Positions 10,590 through 21,290 of a stretch of DNA of 64,000 bases are shown one piece after another (positions within the stretch are counted from its first letter, which is position 1; every line of letters begins with the position of its first letter). The stretch spans positions 8,124,501 to 8,188,500 of the forward strand of contig NC_132983.1 in NCBI RefSeq assembly GCF_047496725.1, in the 5' to 3' direction. The position numbers were made by a program, and so were the translations under genes. The notes beneath the pieces were generated by a model. That model searched no databases. It was given only the letters and a program-made list of their open reading frames with translations, and was not told where the DNA came from. The stretch comes from Anoplolepis gracilipes. Lineage: Eukaryota > Arthropoda > Insecta > Hymenoptera > Formicidae.

Positions 10590-11861
10590 ATGGCATCGAA
10601 CCAACGTAAGTACTTATTTATTTATGAAGTTTAATATCTTTATTATATTCAAGTTATCATATAATAAATTACTATATCTAAATAATAGGTTAAACGCCAC
10701 GTCGACTTCTGAGAAACGACGTTGAATTTTCCGTTTAAGCGACATCGGTTCTTAGGGACCGACAGTATCAAACTTAAAGAAAAAAATAAATTTTGTAATT
10801 CATATATCATTATTGAAACATTTTAAACATAAATGAGATTTGCCTTTATATATGTTACAAAAGTCACGAGTTTTGCTGATTCTTGGCGATCGCCTTTTTA
10901 CTGTTTCTAATCTCTTTTGTTCTCTGTTAATACTGTATATACTTGTGCATTGTCTCCCCAAGATGTAAATAGAAAGTGAAACAAAACAATCACCGCGTTA
11001 AGCGCGTTATCTTTTGTTTAAACGCTGCGTATCCAGCATCCGTTAAACGCTCTCCACCTAACTTAAACGGAAAGTAAAGCAAAATCGGCTTCGCGTTTAA
11101 ACGCAATACATAAAATATGTATATATTAAATGTCGGATTGTCTTTGTCTTCGTTTGCAACCATGTGCACACTTGTCTAGTGTTTAATATACATTATAATT
11201 ATAACTATAATAATGTAAAATAAAAAAGACAAATAATAATATAGTACATACACTTTTTATTTGTATCTATAACATTTTTAATATTTTTTCATTAATATAT
11301 TTATTTCACAGAAGACGATACAATGCACATAGATTTAGAAGGACAGTTGTCCAATCTAGAGATCGCAGAAGCGACGAACAATGACTTAAAAGAAAAAATA
11401 ATATAACTAGAAAAACAATTACAAGAGTATAAGACAAAATACAACAAAAGACAAGACAAGACACAACAAGAAAATGAGCTACCTAATAAAATAGAACAAG
11501 ATCAAGAATCATCACAAAATCAGCAAGGCAAGTAAAATATGTGTATATTGTGTGAGACAATAAATAGTAACTATTTGTTTTGTTATTACATTATTATATA
11601 TTTTCTTATTTTCTTTTAATTCTTCTTGTTATTATACAATATTATTATTTTTTTTACTATATTAATTATGTGTTACTATTACTTTTGGCAGACCAACCAC
11701 GACGATGGGCGAGAGCCGGCCGTAATTATCGAAGAAAACGAGGACGAGGACAAGGACGAGGACAAGAACGAGGACGAGGACAAGGACGAGGACAAGAACG
11801 AGGACGAGGACGAAGAGGAGACGGAAGAAATTATTTAAGTTATATTTACATAAATATGTAA
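10590..11861 (+). CDS. Small three-exon gene with coiled coil and RG-rich tail; premature stop
   Basis: Exon 1 10590-10605 (ATG, five codons plus one base, then GTAAGT); intron 1 10606-11311 ending TTTCACAG; exon 2 11312-11527; intron 2 11528-11691 with a GC-AG border (AG|GCAAGT ... TTTTGGCAG); exon 3 11692-11861 (TAA). Phases agree across both junctions, giving 133 codons. Residues 12-50 look like a short coiled coil, 51-76 are Lys/Gln-rich, and 78-133 contain RGRGQGRGQERGRG-type repeats as in RNA-binding RG boxes. An in-frame TAA at 11404-11406 (codon 37) sits in the middle of the coiled coil, so this copy may be a pseudogene, need readthrough, or contain a sequence error. No family is recognised. 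Confidence 0.5.
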
Positions 11862-12345
11862 ATTTTTTGTCAATTTTTAGTTAATCATTTAGTTTTTAAA
11901 AATGTTTTACAAGTTAGAAAATTGTTTAAGTATTTTATTATAAGTTATGTTTTTTATTTTTCTATATTTTTATTTTTATTTTTATTCTTTTAATATATAT
12001 ATATGTGTAAATTTTTTTTTAATTACTAATTATTCATTTAGTTATGAAATATTTTAGTCAATTTTTTAAATATTTTATTATCAGTTATGTTTTTTTATTT
12101 TTTTACATTTTTATTTTTATTTTTATTCTTTTATTTGTTACATATATACATATATAGATTACTTTATATTATATCATATTACATATAACTTATAAAACAA
12201 AATATTGAAATAAAAAAAATGTTAAAAATATAGATGTCTTTTTGTTTTAAGAGAGTCATTGATATTATATAATAAATTAAGATTAATTATATGTATAAAT
12301 TATAAGCTTATAAGTCAATAATATATATAAATGATATATATGTAT
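11862..12345. other. AT-rich spacer
   Basis: A weak direct repetition is visible: TTTTTATTTTTATTTTTATTC occurs twice, about 130 bp apart, each with similar flanks. It could be the 3' UTR of the preceding gene. No other feature seen. Confidence 0.5.
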
Positions 12346-12480
12346 ATTCAGGCTGTCCGGTAATAAACGGTCCATCTCTCTAGGGCAAATAAAACAGGCC
12401 AAACTAAATATAGAAGTCGTCTACCATTTTGTGATCTTCGTAATAATTATCGAGAAATTAATTAACAAAGATTATTGACA
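12346..12480. mobile_element. Second MITE-end fragment
   Basis: Diverged direct copy of 9353-9480, beginning TTCAGGCTGTCCGGTAATAA. Ends against unrelated sequence just upstream of the tandem array. Confidence 0.4.
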
Positions 12481-12548
12481 AATCCGGGCGAGTACAAGCG
12501 CGCGGCGAGAAGACCCATCCTACTACTACGCAGTTAGGTACTGCTACA

Positions 12549-13445
12549 AACGATTCTTTATCGAACCCCGTTGGCCGTTTCGCGATATCTAAAAAAATAG
12601 CGGAAATACCGGTTTAGCATTAACTCTAAAACTAAAAATGGTCGTATTTCCGAACCGGTTGAGATACAAACGATTTGAAAAGAAGTACAAAGAGGTACAA
12701 ACGATTCTCTATCGAACCCCGTTGGCCATTTCGCGATATCTACAAAAATAGCGGAAATACGGGTTTAGCGTTAATTTCAAAACTTGAAAAACGCTGTATT
12801 TCCGAACCGGTTGAGGTACAAACGAAATGGAAAGAGGTATAAACAGGTACAAACGATTCTCTATCGAACCCCGTTGGCCGTTTCGCAATATCTACAAAAA
12901 TAGCGGAAATACGGGTTTAGCGTTAATTTCAAAACTTGAAAAACGCTGTATTTCCGAACCGGTTGAGGTACAAACGAAATGAAAAGAGGTATAAACAGGT
13001 ACAAACGATTCTCTTTCGAACCCCGTTGGTCATTTCGCGATATCTAAAAAAATAGCGGAAATATCGGTATAGCGTTACTCTAAAACTAAAAATGGCCGTA
13101 TTTCCGAACCGATTGAGGTACAAACGATTTGAAAAGAGGTACAAACGATTCTTTATCGAACCCCGTTGGCCGTTTCGCGATATCTAAAAAAAATAGCGGA
13201 AATACCGGTATAGCGTTACTCTAAAACTAAAAATGGCCGTATTTCCGAACCGGTTGAGATACAAACGAATTGAAGAGAGGTACAAACAGGTACAAACGAT
13301 TCTCTATCGAATGGCATTAATGAAATTAAAATATCTTAAAGTCGAGCGCTGGCCATTTTTTGATTATTTTTTATTTCCGAATCCTTCGAGGTACAAACGA
13401 AATAAATTGTGGTACAAACAGGTACAAACGAACTATATTATTAAT
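12549..13445. repeat. 152-bp tandem repeat array (about 6 units)
   Basis: Unit starts (CGATTCTCTATCGAACCCCG) fall at 12549, 12702, 12854, 13006, 13145 and 13297, so the period is 152-153 bp with one 139-bp unit. Each unit has a near-palindromic TTTCCGAACCGGTTGAG and GGTACAAACAGGTACAAACG. The last unit is strongly diverged. The array runs directly into TTGGGCGCCAGGTTCACAT, exactly as in the two inverted-repeat arms. Confidence 0.9.
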
Positions 13446-13449
13446 TTTT

Positions 13450-14190
13450 TTTTCATAAAGTTGGGCGCCAGGTTCACATTGGTTGTTTCCTTAACTAATT
13501 TTCCCCTTTTTTGTTTCAGGTCATCGTTAGATTTCCAATCATCACTGTGGATGGATACGCTATTCCTAGGATTTACCTTTCGCGTTCAACAGGATCAACG
13601 TTATTAGACCAAGGATTGGAATAATCAAGATATACACAGGTAAGTAAAATATTTCACTGTTCTAGTAAATACACAAAGTGATCTTTTTATTCACATTAGG
13701 TATTTCAGATCAATATTTACACTGTTTACCATATGTGTTACAATTTTATCTCACGTTCGCGTTTATTTCATGAACCTCTAAGAATCGTTCCTGTCACGAA
13801 TTATATCTCGTACAGTCTATCTATAATTATCGACGTCACTTACGATCTACACGGCTTACAAACTCGCGTGTACTAATTATGGTTTGCGTGTGTGTTAATA
13901 CGTTTTATAGTTTTTAGTAATTCGGTTCGACGCTTTACAAGTGATTATTGTTAACGCGTTTCGGTATTTGAGCGATCGCGTTTCGCGATGGTATGGGGGA
14001 TTTCTCTTTTCGGTCGAGCATAGCTTCCGCCCGAGCCTGCCATACGACTGCTCTCGAGTCGTCTGGGACCGCTGCTTATATACCCGGCGAGGTAGTCGTC
14101 TATCCCCTTCACGGCGTCGCTGGCCAGTCGGCGTTGGGCGCTACTGCGGTCCAATCCGCGCGCTTCGTCAGGGCGTCAAATCTTATCATC
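13450..14190 (-). mobile_element. LTR-like promoter module, minus strand copy
   Basis: Inverted, diverged copy of 16350-17045. On the minus strand it has a TATA box (GGGTATATAAGCAG, about 14076-14083), a conserved block just downstream (GTATGGCAGGCTCGG) in the position of a start site, and AATAAA near 13690. It ends at a PBS-like TGGCGCCCAAC near 13467 and then the 152-bp array. The order promoter, polyA signal, PBS is that of an LTR; the start AGTTAAGATAG resembles errantivirus-type LTR ends. No pol genes are attached. Confidence 0.45.
13520..13639 (+). other. Exon-like island inside LTR-like module (sense opposite to the promoter)
   Basis: Bounded by TTTTTTGTTTCAG| and ACACAG|GTAAGT. The diverged copy at 16900-17020 (minus) keeps both splice signals. 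Within it one frame reads VIVRFPIITVDGYAIPRIY before a stop; the second copy has VIDGFRIITMDGYATPRIC in the matching frame. A one-base indel separates the copies. Function unknown; possibly a spliced leader or coding exon of the repeat. Confidence 0.4.
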
Positions 14191-15117
14191 TATCTTAACT
14201 ACTGTATAACTTTATTTATTTCGCTATACATAATGTCAACATATTTACACTTAAGCCTAATTAATAAAATAAATATGTTGTATATATCCATTTTACGTAA
14301 AATATATTATTAATTAATCTGGAATATATTATTTATCGTACATAATCATTACTAAAACATAATTGCTTTCAATATTCAAAACTAAATGTTTTATTTGATA
14401 TAACCTATCGCTTATTTTCTTAAATAAAATATTTTATGTCATTAGTTAATCTCAGTTATATCTTATTGACAATGTTTACATAGTATCGTAACAAAATAAA
14501 TGTTCAATGTTTCAAAACAAATAATCTTTAATCTTTTGTGATTATTCTTTTTTTTTTAATGTGAGAAATGCATTTCAATAACTTCTGTTTTTCCCAAACA
14601 TTTCCATCCCGTGGATTTTTTATATCTGCATCATACCTTGTTTTAGTTCTTTTTATCATTGAAATCCGTTTCTTGCATTATGCTTTAATATATAAAATAC
14701 TTTAGCTTTGACCAATATCAGCTAATCAGTTTAACGAAGTAATCTAATAAACTTAGAAATTAATTATTCTAAAACTGAAAGTTTTTTTTTATTTGATAAT
14801 GTTTATTCTTTATTTATTTCTGTAACTTAATCATTTACTTTTTATTATTTTTTTTTCATTGAATAAGTTTGAGTGATGCCATTGATCTTAATTTTATTTA
14901 TCATATTATATTTGTTGCTTTTATTTAATCATCAATTAAGGTCAATTGAGTTTTCCTGGTTTATTATGTTTTTCCAAATATTATTTTAATAATGAACAAA
15001 TAAACTTCATATGATAACTTACCGTTTATTCTTTTCTCCTGATTGTGACTCAATTTATCTTGATTAATTTTTCAACGTTTGCGTTGATAAGTGATTTTTA
15101 ATAACGTAAAATAACTT
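14191..15117. other. AT-rich spacer
   Basis: No coding frame, RNA gene or repeat recognised apart from T-rich tracts. Confidence 0.6.
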
Positions 15118-15240
15118 AACCTTGCAACCGACAGGTCGATGCAGCCCGGATTGACGAAAATCGTCGAGAGACCCAGATCTAGAAATGCAACAGGAATGAA
15201 CAACAAACCTGTAAATGGGAAGAAGATTGTAAATAATGTA
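15118..15240 (-). repeat. Exon-like repeat M, minus-strand copy
   Basis: Inverted diverged copy of 17566-17690. On the minus strand it reads CCATTTACAG|GTTTGTTGTTCATTCC ... GGTTGCAAG|GTTAAG, so both copies keep an acceptor-like and a donor-like border. The AT-rich sequence right of it (15241-15600) also resembles 17251-17565, so the repeated unit is larger than M itself. Confidence 0.5.
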
Positions 15241-16345
15241 TATAGAAGCGAGTCTAGAAAATAAACAAAAACTCAAAAAATAAAAGTAGGATTATAAATA
15301 AAACTTAGAGTTAAGCATAGGTTTAAAAGATAAAAACAATATAAAATCATTTTATTGTAATAGCGAAAAAAATAACGAAAATGCGAGCGCAAGCGAAAAA
15401 TAAGTTAATAATGAATAATAAAGAAAATATATTTAATTTATCGTTATGAGACAACTTAGACATGAACCAAGTAAGAGCTTTAGTTTACGCTAAAAAAGAT
15501 CAAATTTGCACGATGAATAAAAAATTGTTTTTATTAATAATACATGATAATAAATTTTAAGTTACTCAATAAAATATTTTTAATACCCGTTTACTATTTA
15601 ATAAAAATAATCACGATCTCGAAAATATATTAATTAAGTTCGAAGTAAAATAACATAACAAATAATATTATAAAATTAAAGTTTGAGACTCATTAATTTT
15701 CAGTTTGTAAAATTCGCCAAAATGAAATTTAGTTGTAACAACGAAATATAGGCTAAGAGTTATAATTAACTTGAATAGAATAAAAGGACAGATCCGGAAA
15801 TTCATCCTGAATGAGAGGAAGAAAATTAATTTACGGTAAGAACAAAATAAGAGATATTATTTTATAACTAAAGTAATATTCAAATATAATTAAACGTTAA
15901 ATCATGAAATAATTCAAGTTAATTAATTAATTTATAATGATCGAAGTTACAATTATTTTAAAGACAAATAATCAATCAGAATAACGTATTTCATTGATAA
16001 AATAAATTACAAAATTATAAAAAGATACAGATATGAAATATCAAGCATATAAAAGTGTTTTGGACAAATAAAAATCAATGAAATGCATTTATCAGATTAA
16101 AGTAAACAAAATCAGAACGGTAGAATCGGTATTAAAAAAAATAAAAATAAAGGATTTTATTTTATTTTTATTTGAAACATTATATAGTCTATAAATGAAT
16201 GAAAGAAAAATATATCCGATAATAGACATTAATATATTTTATTTAAAAAAAATTAAACATAAGGATAGGTAATAATAACATTTCTGTTTTTATTGTAAAT
16301 AATTCAAGACGTATGTAAATAACGGATTAGCGAGCGTACATAGAT
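15241..16345. other. AT-rich spacer
   Basis: First part resembles 17251-17565 in inverted sense. The rest shows no gene or structured element. Confidence 0.55.
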
Positions 16346-16349
16346 TAAT

Positions 16350-17260
16350 TAATAAGTTAGTTGTAAGATAATCGACAAGTCCGTACAACCCAACACCGAA
16401 ACGTGTACCCAGGAGAGTGCCGCTGTTGTACCGAGCACGCGAATTGGCCCGCACAAAGGATCGACGCAGGTTGGCCAGCGATACCGCAGTGGGGATGGAC
16501 CGCCGCCAGCAGAGTATAAAGGCAGAGGCGCAGCGTGGTGAGGAGTCGTATGGCAGGCTCGGGCGGAAGCTATGCTCGACCGAGGATCAAACTCCCCATA
16601 CCATCGCGGAACGCGAACGCTCAAATAACCGGAACGTATAAGCAATTGTTAACCGTGAAGCGTCAAACCGAATTCATAGATGTAAAAACACACACGCGAA
16701 CTAAAACTATTATACGCGAGTTTAATAACCGTGTAGGTCGTAAGTGACATCGATAATTCTAACAAGTTTGTAAAAGAAACGCGAACGTGGGTTAAATTGT
16801 GTAAACGAACGGTGAACAGTGTAAATACTATATCATAACCTTATTGTGAATAAACAAATATTTTGTGAATTATCAAAACAGTGAAAAAAGTTTACTTACC
16901 TGTGTATATCTTGATTATTCCAATCCTTGGTCCAATATCGTTGATCCTGCTGAACGTGAAAAGGCAAATTCTAGGAGTAGCGTATCCATCCATGGTTATG
17001 ATCCGGAATCCATCGATGACCTGAAACAGAGAAGGGGATATTAATTAATAGTAGCATTGGAATATTTCGTCGAGGAAACGAAAGAAAAATACCAGGAGAC
17101 AACCTCGACCGACCTTGGTATTATTGAGGTAAAAATACCTGACGACAAGTTACCTGGTTAACAAGAGGCGAAAGCGCTGCGGTCTGCTGACTGGTGAGTC
17201 CCATTTCTCATTTAGTGGCGATGCTGATCCGGTCACAACCTCATTTGCGCTTTGTTTGAT
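16350..17260 (+). mobile_element. LTR-like promoter module, plus strand copy
   Basis: Starts AGTTGTAAGATAATCG. TATA box TATAAA at 16515-16520, conserved downstream block GTATGGCAGGCTCGG at about 16548, AATAAA at 16849-16854. From 16900 to 17020 it carries the antisense exon-like island. From about 17060 to 17260 it joins the TATA-bearing dispersed repeat seen at 3608-3830, ending CCGGTCACAAC. Compared with the minus-strand copy it points the other way, so the two modules are divergent, 2.2 kb apart. Confidence 0.45.
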
Positions 17261-17565
17261 TAAATTAGCTTTTATTATACATTTTATTATTTGCGCATTA
17301 ACATAAATCTTTACGCTTTTTTATTTTACCTGCGTTAATCAAAATAACTATTTCTTATCGAATAAAACTTAATTCGCAGTTTTCTTTATTTTGCAATAAA
17401 CTTAAAATTATTCCTCGTGCTTAAATTTTAACGCTTTATTCGTTTTTTGTATAAAATAAAATTCTCGTGTTTCTTTTAATTTGCGTGCATTTATAATTAA
17501 GTTTTATTTGTATCTTTATTTTTCTTTTTTATTTATTCGCTTATTTTTTTAACTCGCTATTATTT
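17261..17565. other. T-rich spacer
   Basis: Low-complexity T/A-rich sequence resembling a long intron or UTR; no gene seen. Confidence 0.5.
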
Positions 17566-17690
17566 ACACTATTTACAATCTTCTTTTTTGTTTACAGGTT
17601 CGTTGTTCATCCCTGTTATGTCTCTGGATCTGGATCTCTCGGCGATTTCCGCCAATCCGGGCTGCGACCACCTGTCGGTTGCAAGGTTAA
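17566..17690 (+). repeat. Exon-like repeat M, plus-strand copy
   Basis: TTTTTTGTTTACAG|GTTCGTTGTTCATCC ... GGTTGCAAG|GTTAAG. See the inverted copy at 15118-15240. Just after it the sequence changes to GC-rich R1-like retrotransposon. Confidence 0.5.
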
Positions 17691-19775
17691 GTTGGGTGTG
17701 CGACCCCTCTGACGACGCACCACCTTGATGTGGTGGAGGGGGCTCACCTGGAGGGAGATCCCGATGTGGTTGTCGAGTCTTAAGATCCACAACCCCCGGG
17801 TGATCCCAAAGGGTGCTAAGAGTACGTCGAAGATGATGGATGCCGAAGCAAAATCGAAAGACATGCTCGGGATCGGATACCGAGCAACGGCACGGAGAGG
17901 GTATTGTCCCAGCTCTCTCCGGGTCATCATCAAGCGATGGGCCACCTATGGATTTGACGGCGGGTTCCCTAGGGGAAATGGCGTCCGCCGTAACGTCGCT
18001 GGAGTCCTTTGCCGAGGCATTGGACGAGGCAAGGGATCTGGCGAAGGGAGAGGAGTTCCAGTCCTCGGTCGGCAAAGCCAGGGCTCTTGTCGACCGGGCT
18101 GGGGAAAGAATGGGTGATTGCCGCGGTGATCGGGAACGTTGTCTCCAGATGTTGGAACACCTCCACACTGCGGCAATCATCCTGGACGGATAAAGCACGT
18201 CCTTAGAGGAGTGCTATACGGCGATGGCCGCTGAGGGGAGAAGAGTCGTTCAAAGGTTTAGATCTTTTTCGACAGCGGCTCTTCTCATGGCTGACATGGC
18301 GGTAGGCGAGAGAACCGTTAAAAAAGAGGTGGAGGTCCAGGCCTCACCTCCGACTAGGCAGATGGCGACTCAGCTGAAAGGGGAACCTTGCGACGAAGTG
18401 TCGCAGACCTCCCCAGCTGAGGTCGCAGATAAGGAAGTGTAGACCACCTCCGCGTCGGAGGGAGTGTGTTTTTTCTCGACGGTGGCGGAGGTGGAAATGA
18501 TGGGGTTCACATCGAACATCGAGGTGATGGAGGTGGAGGAAATAGCCTCCACAAAGTTGCCCTCGCCGGGGGAGATCTCCGGTGAAAACAACAAGGCAAC
18601 ACGGCAGGGGGCGTCGGTTCTCCTCCCAGTTGACTAAAAGAGAATCGGCGTCTTCATCAGGAAGGAGGCCCAACTGGAGGTGGGAGTCGCCACACCAGCT
18701 GGCAAAACACTCCCTTTGCCCACAGGTGGCTGTGGGAGGAGGCGGTGTGGAAGGGGGCTCCTGGGTCTCCGTTAAAGGTGGAGGTTCAGTGAGCCCCAAG
18801 AAGAGAAAGAGAAAGAGAGGAGGGAATAGTGATAAAGCCATCCCTCCCCCTCCTAAGAGTGGGGGCGGAGCCCTGTGAGAACAGGGCCGCTCCCTCAGCT
18901 CTCATGAGAAGGAGCGGGGGCGCCCGTGCCTGACATAGGATGGGAAACACCTGGATCCCCAGGTGTTTCAAATGCCTCGTTTTGGGGCATGTGGGTTTTG
19001 CCTCGAATGTGTCCAGGGGACACCTGTGTTACAGGTGTGGGTCCCCTGAACACAGAATGCAGGGATGCAAGATGCTGTCCCTTGTGCAGAGACAATGGAG
19101 GTGACCACGGTCACATCCTCGGAGAGGGAGCGCTGTGCTCCTCTCCTGGTGGGAATGTGATGGCGGTAGTCACTGAGGGCTCGCCTCCAGTCAGGACTTG
19201 TTTTGGCACAAGGCCAAAACGAGCTAAAAGAGATGCCGGATGCGGTCCCAGGGGGGGGGGTCAGGGTGAAGGGATCCAGGCTTAGCCTGCCCCAATACTC
19301 CCTTCCCTCCCCCCCCGAACATCTGACCGGGACAGTGAACTCGGGGGGCTTAATGTCCTCCTCGCTCCAACCCGACCGTCAAATCGTACAATCAAAGTGA
19401 GAGGGGTGGGAATTCTCCTACTCCTCTCGGGGGTCAAGGGAGGAGTAGGTGCGGGAACACCTACTCCTCCATTGCACCTTGACTCCAGGCAGGGGCAGCG
19501 TTGTGTGTTCCGCAACGCCGTCAATTGGTGCGTCATTGAGATAACTCTCAATGGCGCACCAAGGGAAGGAAATTCTCTCCGAACACCAGGGGGGAATTGC
19601 CGGGGTGGGTCCTGGTAGAATACTAGCGCGAACCCAGGGCCCACCCATTTCACCCGCAAGGATGAGAACCAACGTCTGGTTTTTAGTGGGTATACCCCAT
19701 CTATAGGAGGAATCCCACATACCCCGGGGAGTTCCCGCTCCTCGGAAGATGCGTAAAGCATTTTCCAGACGTTAA
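17690..19775 (+). pseudogene. ORF1-only R1-like retroelement (gag plus 3' UTR, no RT)
   Basis: A gag-like ORF1 lies in shifted pieces from about 17725 to 19140. A helical acidic stretch (17840-18193) includes LESFAEALDEARDLAKG. Two CCHC knuckles follow: CFKC...GH at about 18962 (last Cys degraded) and CYRCGSPEHRMQGC at 19027. From about 19300 the sequence is non-coding and ends GCGTAAAGCATTTTCC...ACGTTAAAAAAAAA at 19775. That 3' end matches the end of the full element at 29510-29616. Endonuclease and reverse transcriptase are entirely missing. It is either an internally deleted copy or a non-autonomous family using another element's 3' end. Confidence 0.6.
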
Positions 19776-20360
19776 AAAAAAAGTTGGGTGTGCAAGCGTT
19801 GCGAAAGAACCTTTCCAACGATCCACTCTTGGCAGTGTTATTATCCAAAATGCAAAGGTAAGACTGCCTGTCAGCCTGCGGCATATAAGTGCAATGATTG
19901 TCCAATGACTTTTGACACCAAGATCGGCCTGTCACAACATGAACGGCACGCTCATCCAAGAACAAGAAACGCTAAAAGAGTTGCCATAGCCGAAAAGCTA
20001 AACGTAAAGGGCGGCAGAAAACTTACAGTATCGACGGCGGAAAAAATGGCGCTGCTAGATCGGTTAAATACAGAATTCAGTGGCGAAAAGAACATCAACA
20101 TTAAATTGATAGAATTCTGTCCAGGCAAAACAAACCGCCAAATTAACAACCCAAAGCGCTGCTTGAGACTATCGAGCACTCCGACCCCGCAGATCGAGCA
20201 AAATTCTGCAAACTCGGCAGAAATAGAAGGAACGCAGAAGAATTTGGATGCTGCAGCAGTCGATTCTTTTGAGCAAGGAACAACTGCGATGCAGACACTG
20301 TTGGAAAAAGCAAACTGGAGAAATAAAATTGCCTCACAAATCAGGTTAGTTTGACGTCCC
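19776..20360 (+). pseudogene. N-terminal zinc-finger region of an R2-type non-LTR retrotransposon
   Basis: One open frame of 188 residues. Two zinc fingers: CKRCERTF...YYPKC (first, imperfect) and YKCNDCPMTFDTKIGLSQHE followed by RHAHP (C2H2). The GLSQHERHAHP ending and the following PGKTNRQI (Myb-like) are typical of N-termini of R2/NeSL-type ORFs, where they bind the target DNA. The frame begins right at the poly(A) end of the upstream element, so its 5' part was lost or displaced. It stops near 20354 with no reverse transcriptase following. Confidence 0.6.
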
Positions 20361-20949
20361 AGACAAATGGGCAGTCTTGGCGAAAAAACTGGTCGAAATA
20401 ACTGATAGTGAAACGACCAACGCGCGACGGTCGCGGCGGAAATGATGCTGAATGCCACATAGTACGCCGGGGGCGAAAGCCCTTAAGCCGAAGCGTAGCT
20501 GGGCGGGGGTCGAGGAGTAACGAAGACACTACGCGAGGGCCTTAGCGTGCCCGCCTGAAGAGCGTCCTCCCTTCCGGAGGAGTCCTCTTCAGAAGAATCA
20601 ATCGGATGGTGAGAGAATTATGGTTTAAGGCTCGATGAGTCCCGATCCTGAAGTGAGGCTTACGTATCCCAACAAGACGGGAAGCGAGCGATTCAGGGCA
20701 AGGCTTCTTGGGGGGAGACAAACCTACGGGTGCCGACGAGCCTCCTGGGACGATCGTTGCTTCCGGGCCATATTGGTGTCGGGGGATTCGCCGGCTCTTC
20801 GAGGGCGACGGGTTTTGCCGGCATCGCGTGGTCGTTGTAGGGTAGATAGTCACCCTACGATGCAGGTTTCGGGTAGAACCTCGACCTGTTGGCTTAACAG
20901 CAGGGCGAGGCATCAGGGGGTCGTTCCCCCCTGATTCGGGTTTTAGTGG
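20361..20949. other. GC-rich, structured non-coding sequence with a perfect hairpin
   Basis: Contains a strong hairpin at 20555-20592: CTGAAGAG pairs CTCTTCAG and, inside it, CCTCC pairs GGAGG. Upstream, GGGGGCGAAAGCCC (about 20468) forms another small hairpin. It reads like a retrotransposon leader rather than protein coding. Confidence 0.5.
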
Positions 20950-21290
20950 TGGGTGATGGTGGGATCTTTGGCTGGATTCGAGTCCCAAAGTCACCAAACA
21001 CCGCAACAGGGGTCCCCTTTCCCTTGTATAGGAATGCCGAAAGGATGGATCAGTTAACAGGACGCCCGATGTAGGTTGAAGGACCGCAGTCCCGATACTA
21101 TACACGGTACGCACAGGGGTCCGCCTTCCCCCACGTATAAAAACGTAGAGGCGGGGACACGGGTTAGGAAGCCCGATGTGGGTTAAAGAACATTACCGTC
21201 CCGATGTTACACATAGTTCAAACAGGGGTGCACCTACCCCGTGTATAAAACACGGAGGTGTTCGGGGTAGGATGTTCATCGACAATGCGA
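20950..21290. repeat. 107-109-bp tandem repeat in leader-like sequence
   Basis: ACAGGGGTSC recurs at 21006, 21113 and 21222. Each unit also holds GCCCGATGTRGGTT, CCCGAT.TTAYACA and a self-complementary CCACGTATAAAAACGTAG-type TATA hairpin. Probably 5' UTR repeats of the R1-like element downstream, though not present in the copies at 1-3290 and 44000-45500. Confidence 0.6.

Noticed and set aside
13233..13607. 124-residue plus-strand frame across the tandem array end
   Set aside because: Spans tandem repeat, homopolymer T and the start of another module; not kept in other copies.
20460..20600. rRNA fragment or 28S target site for R1/R2
   Set aside because: GC-rich and structured, but no recognisable 28S insertion-site sequence was found here or next to any R1/R2-type end.
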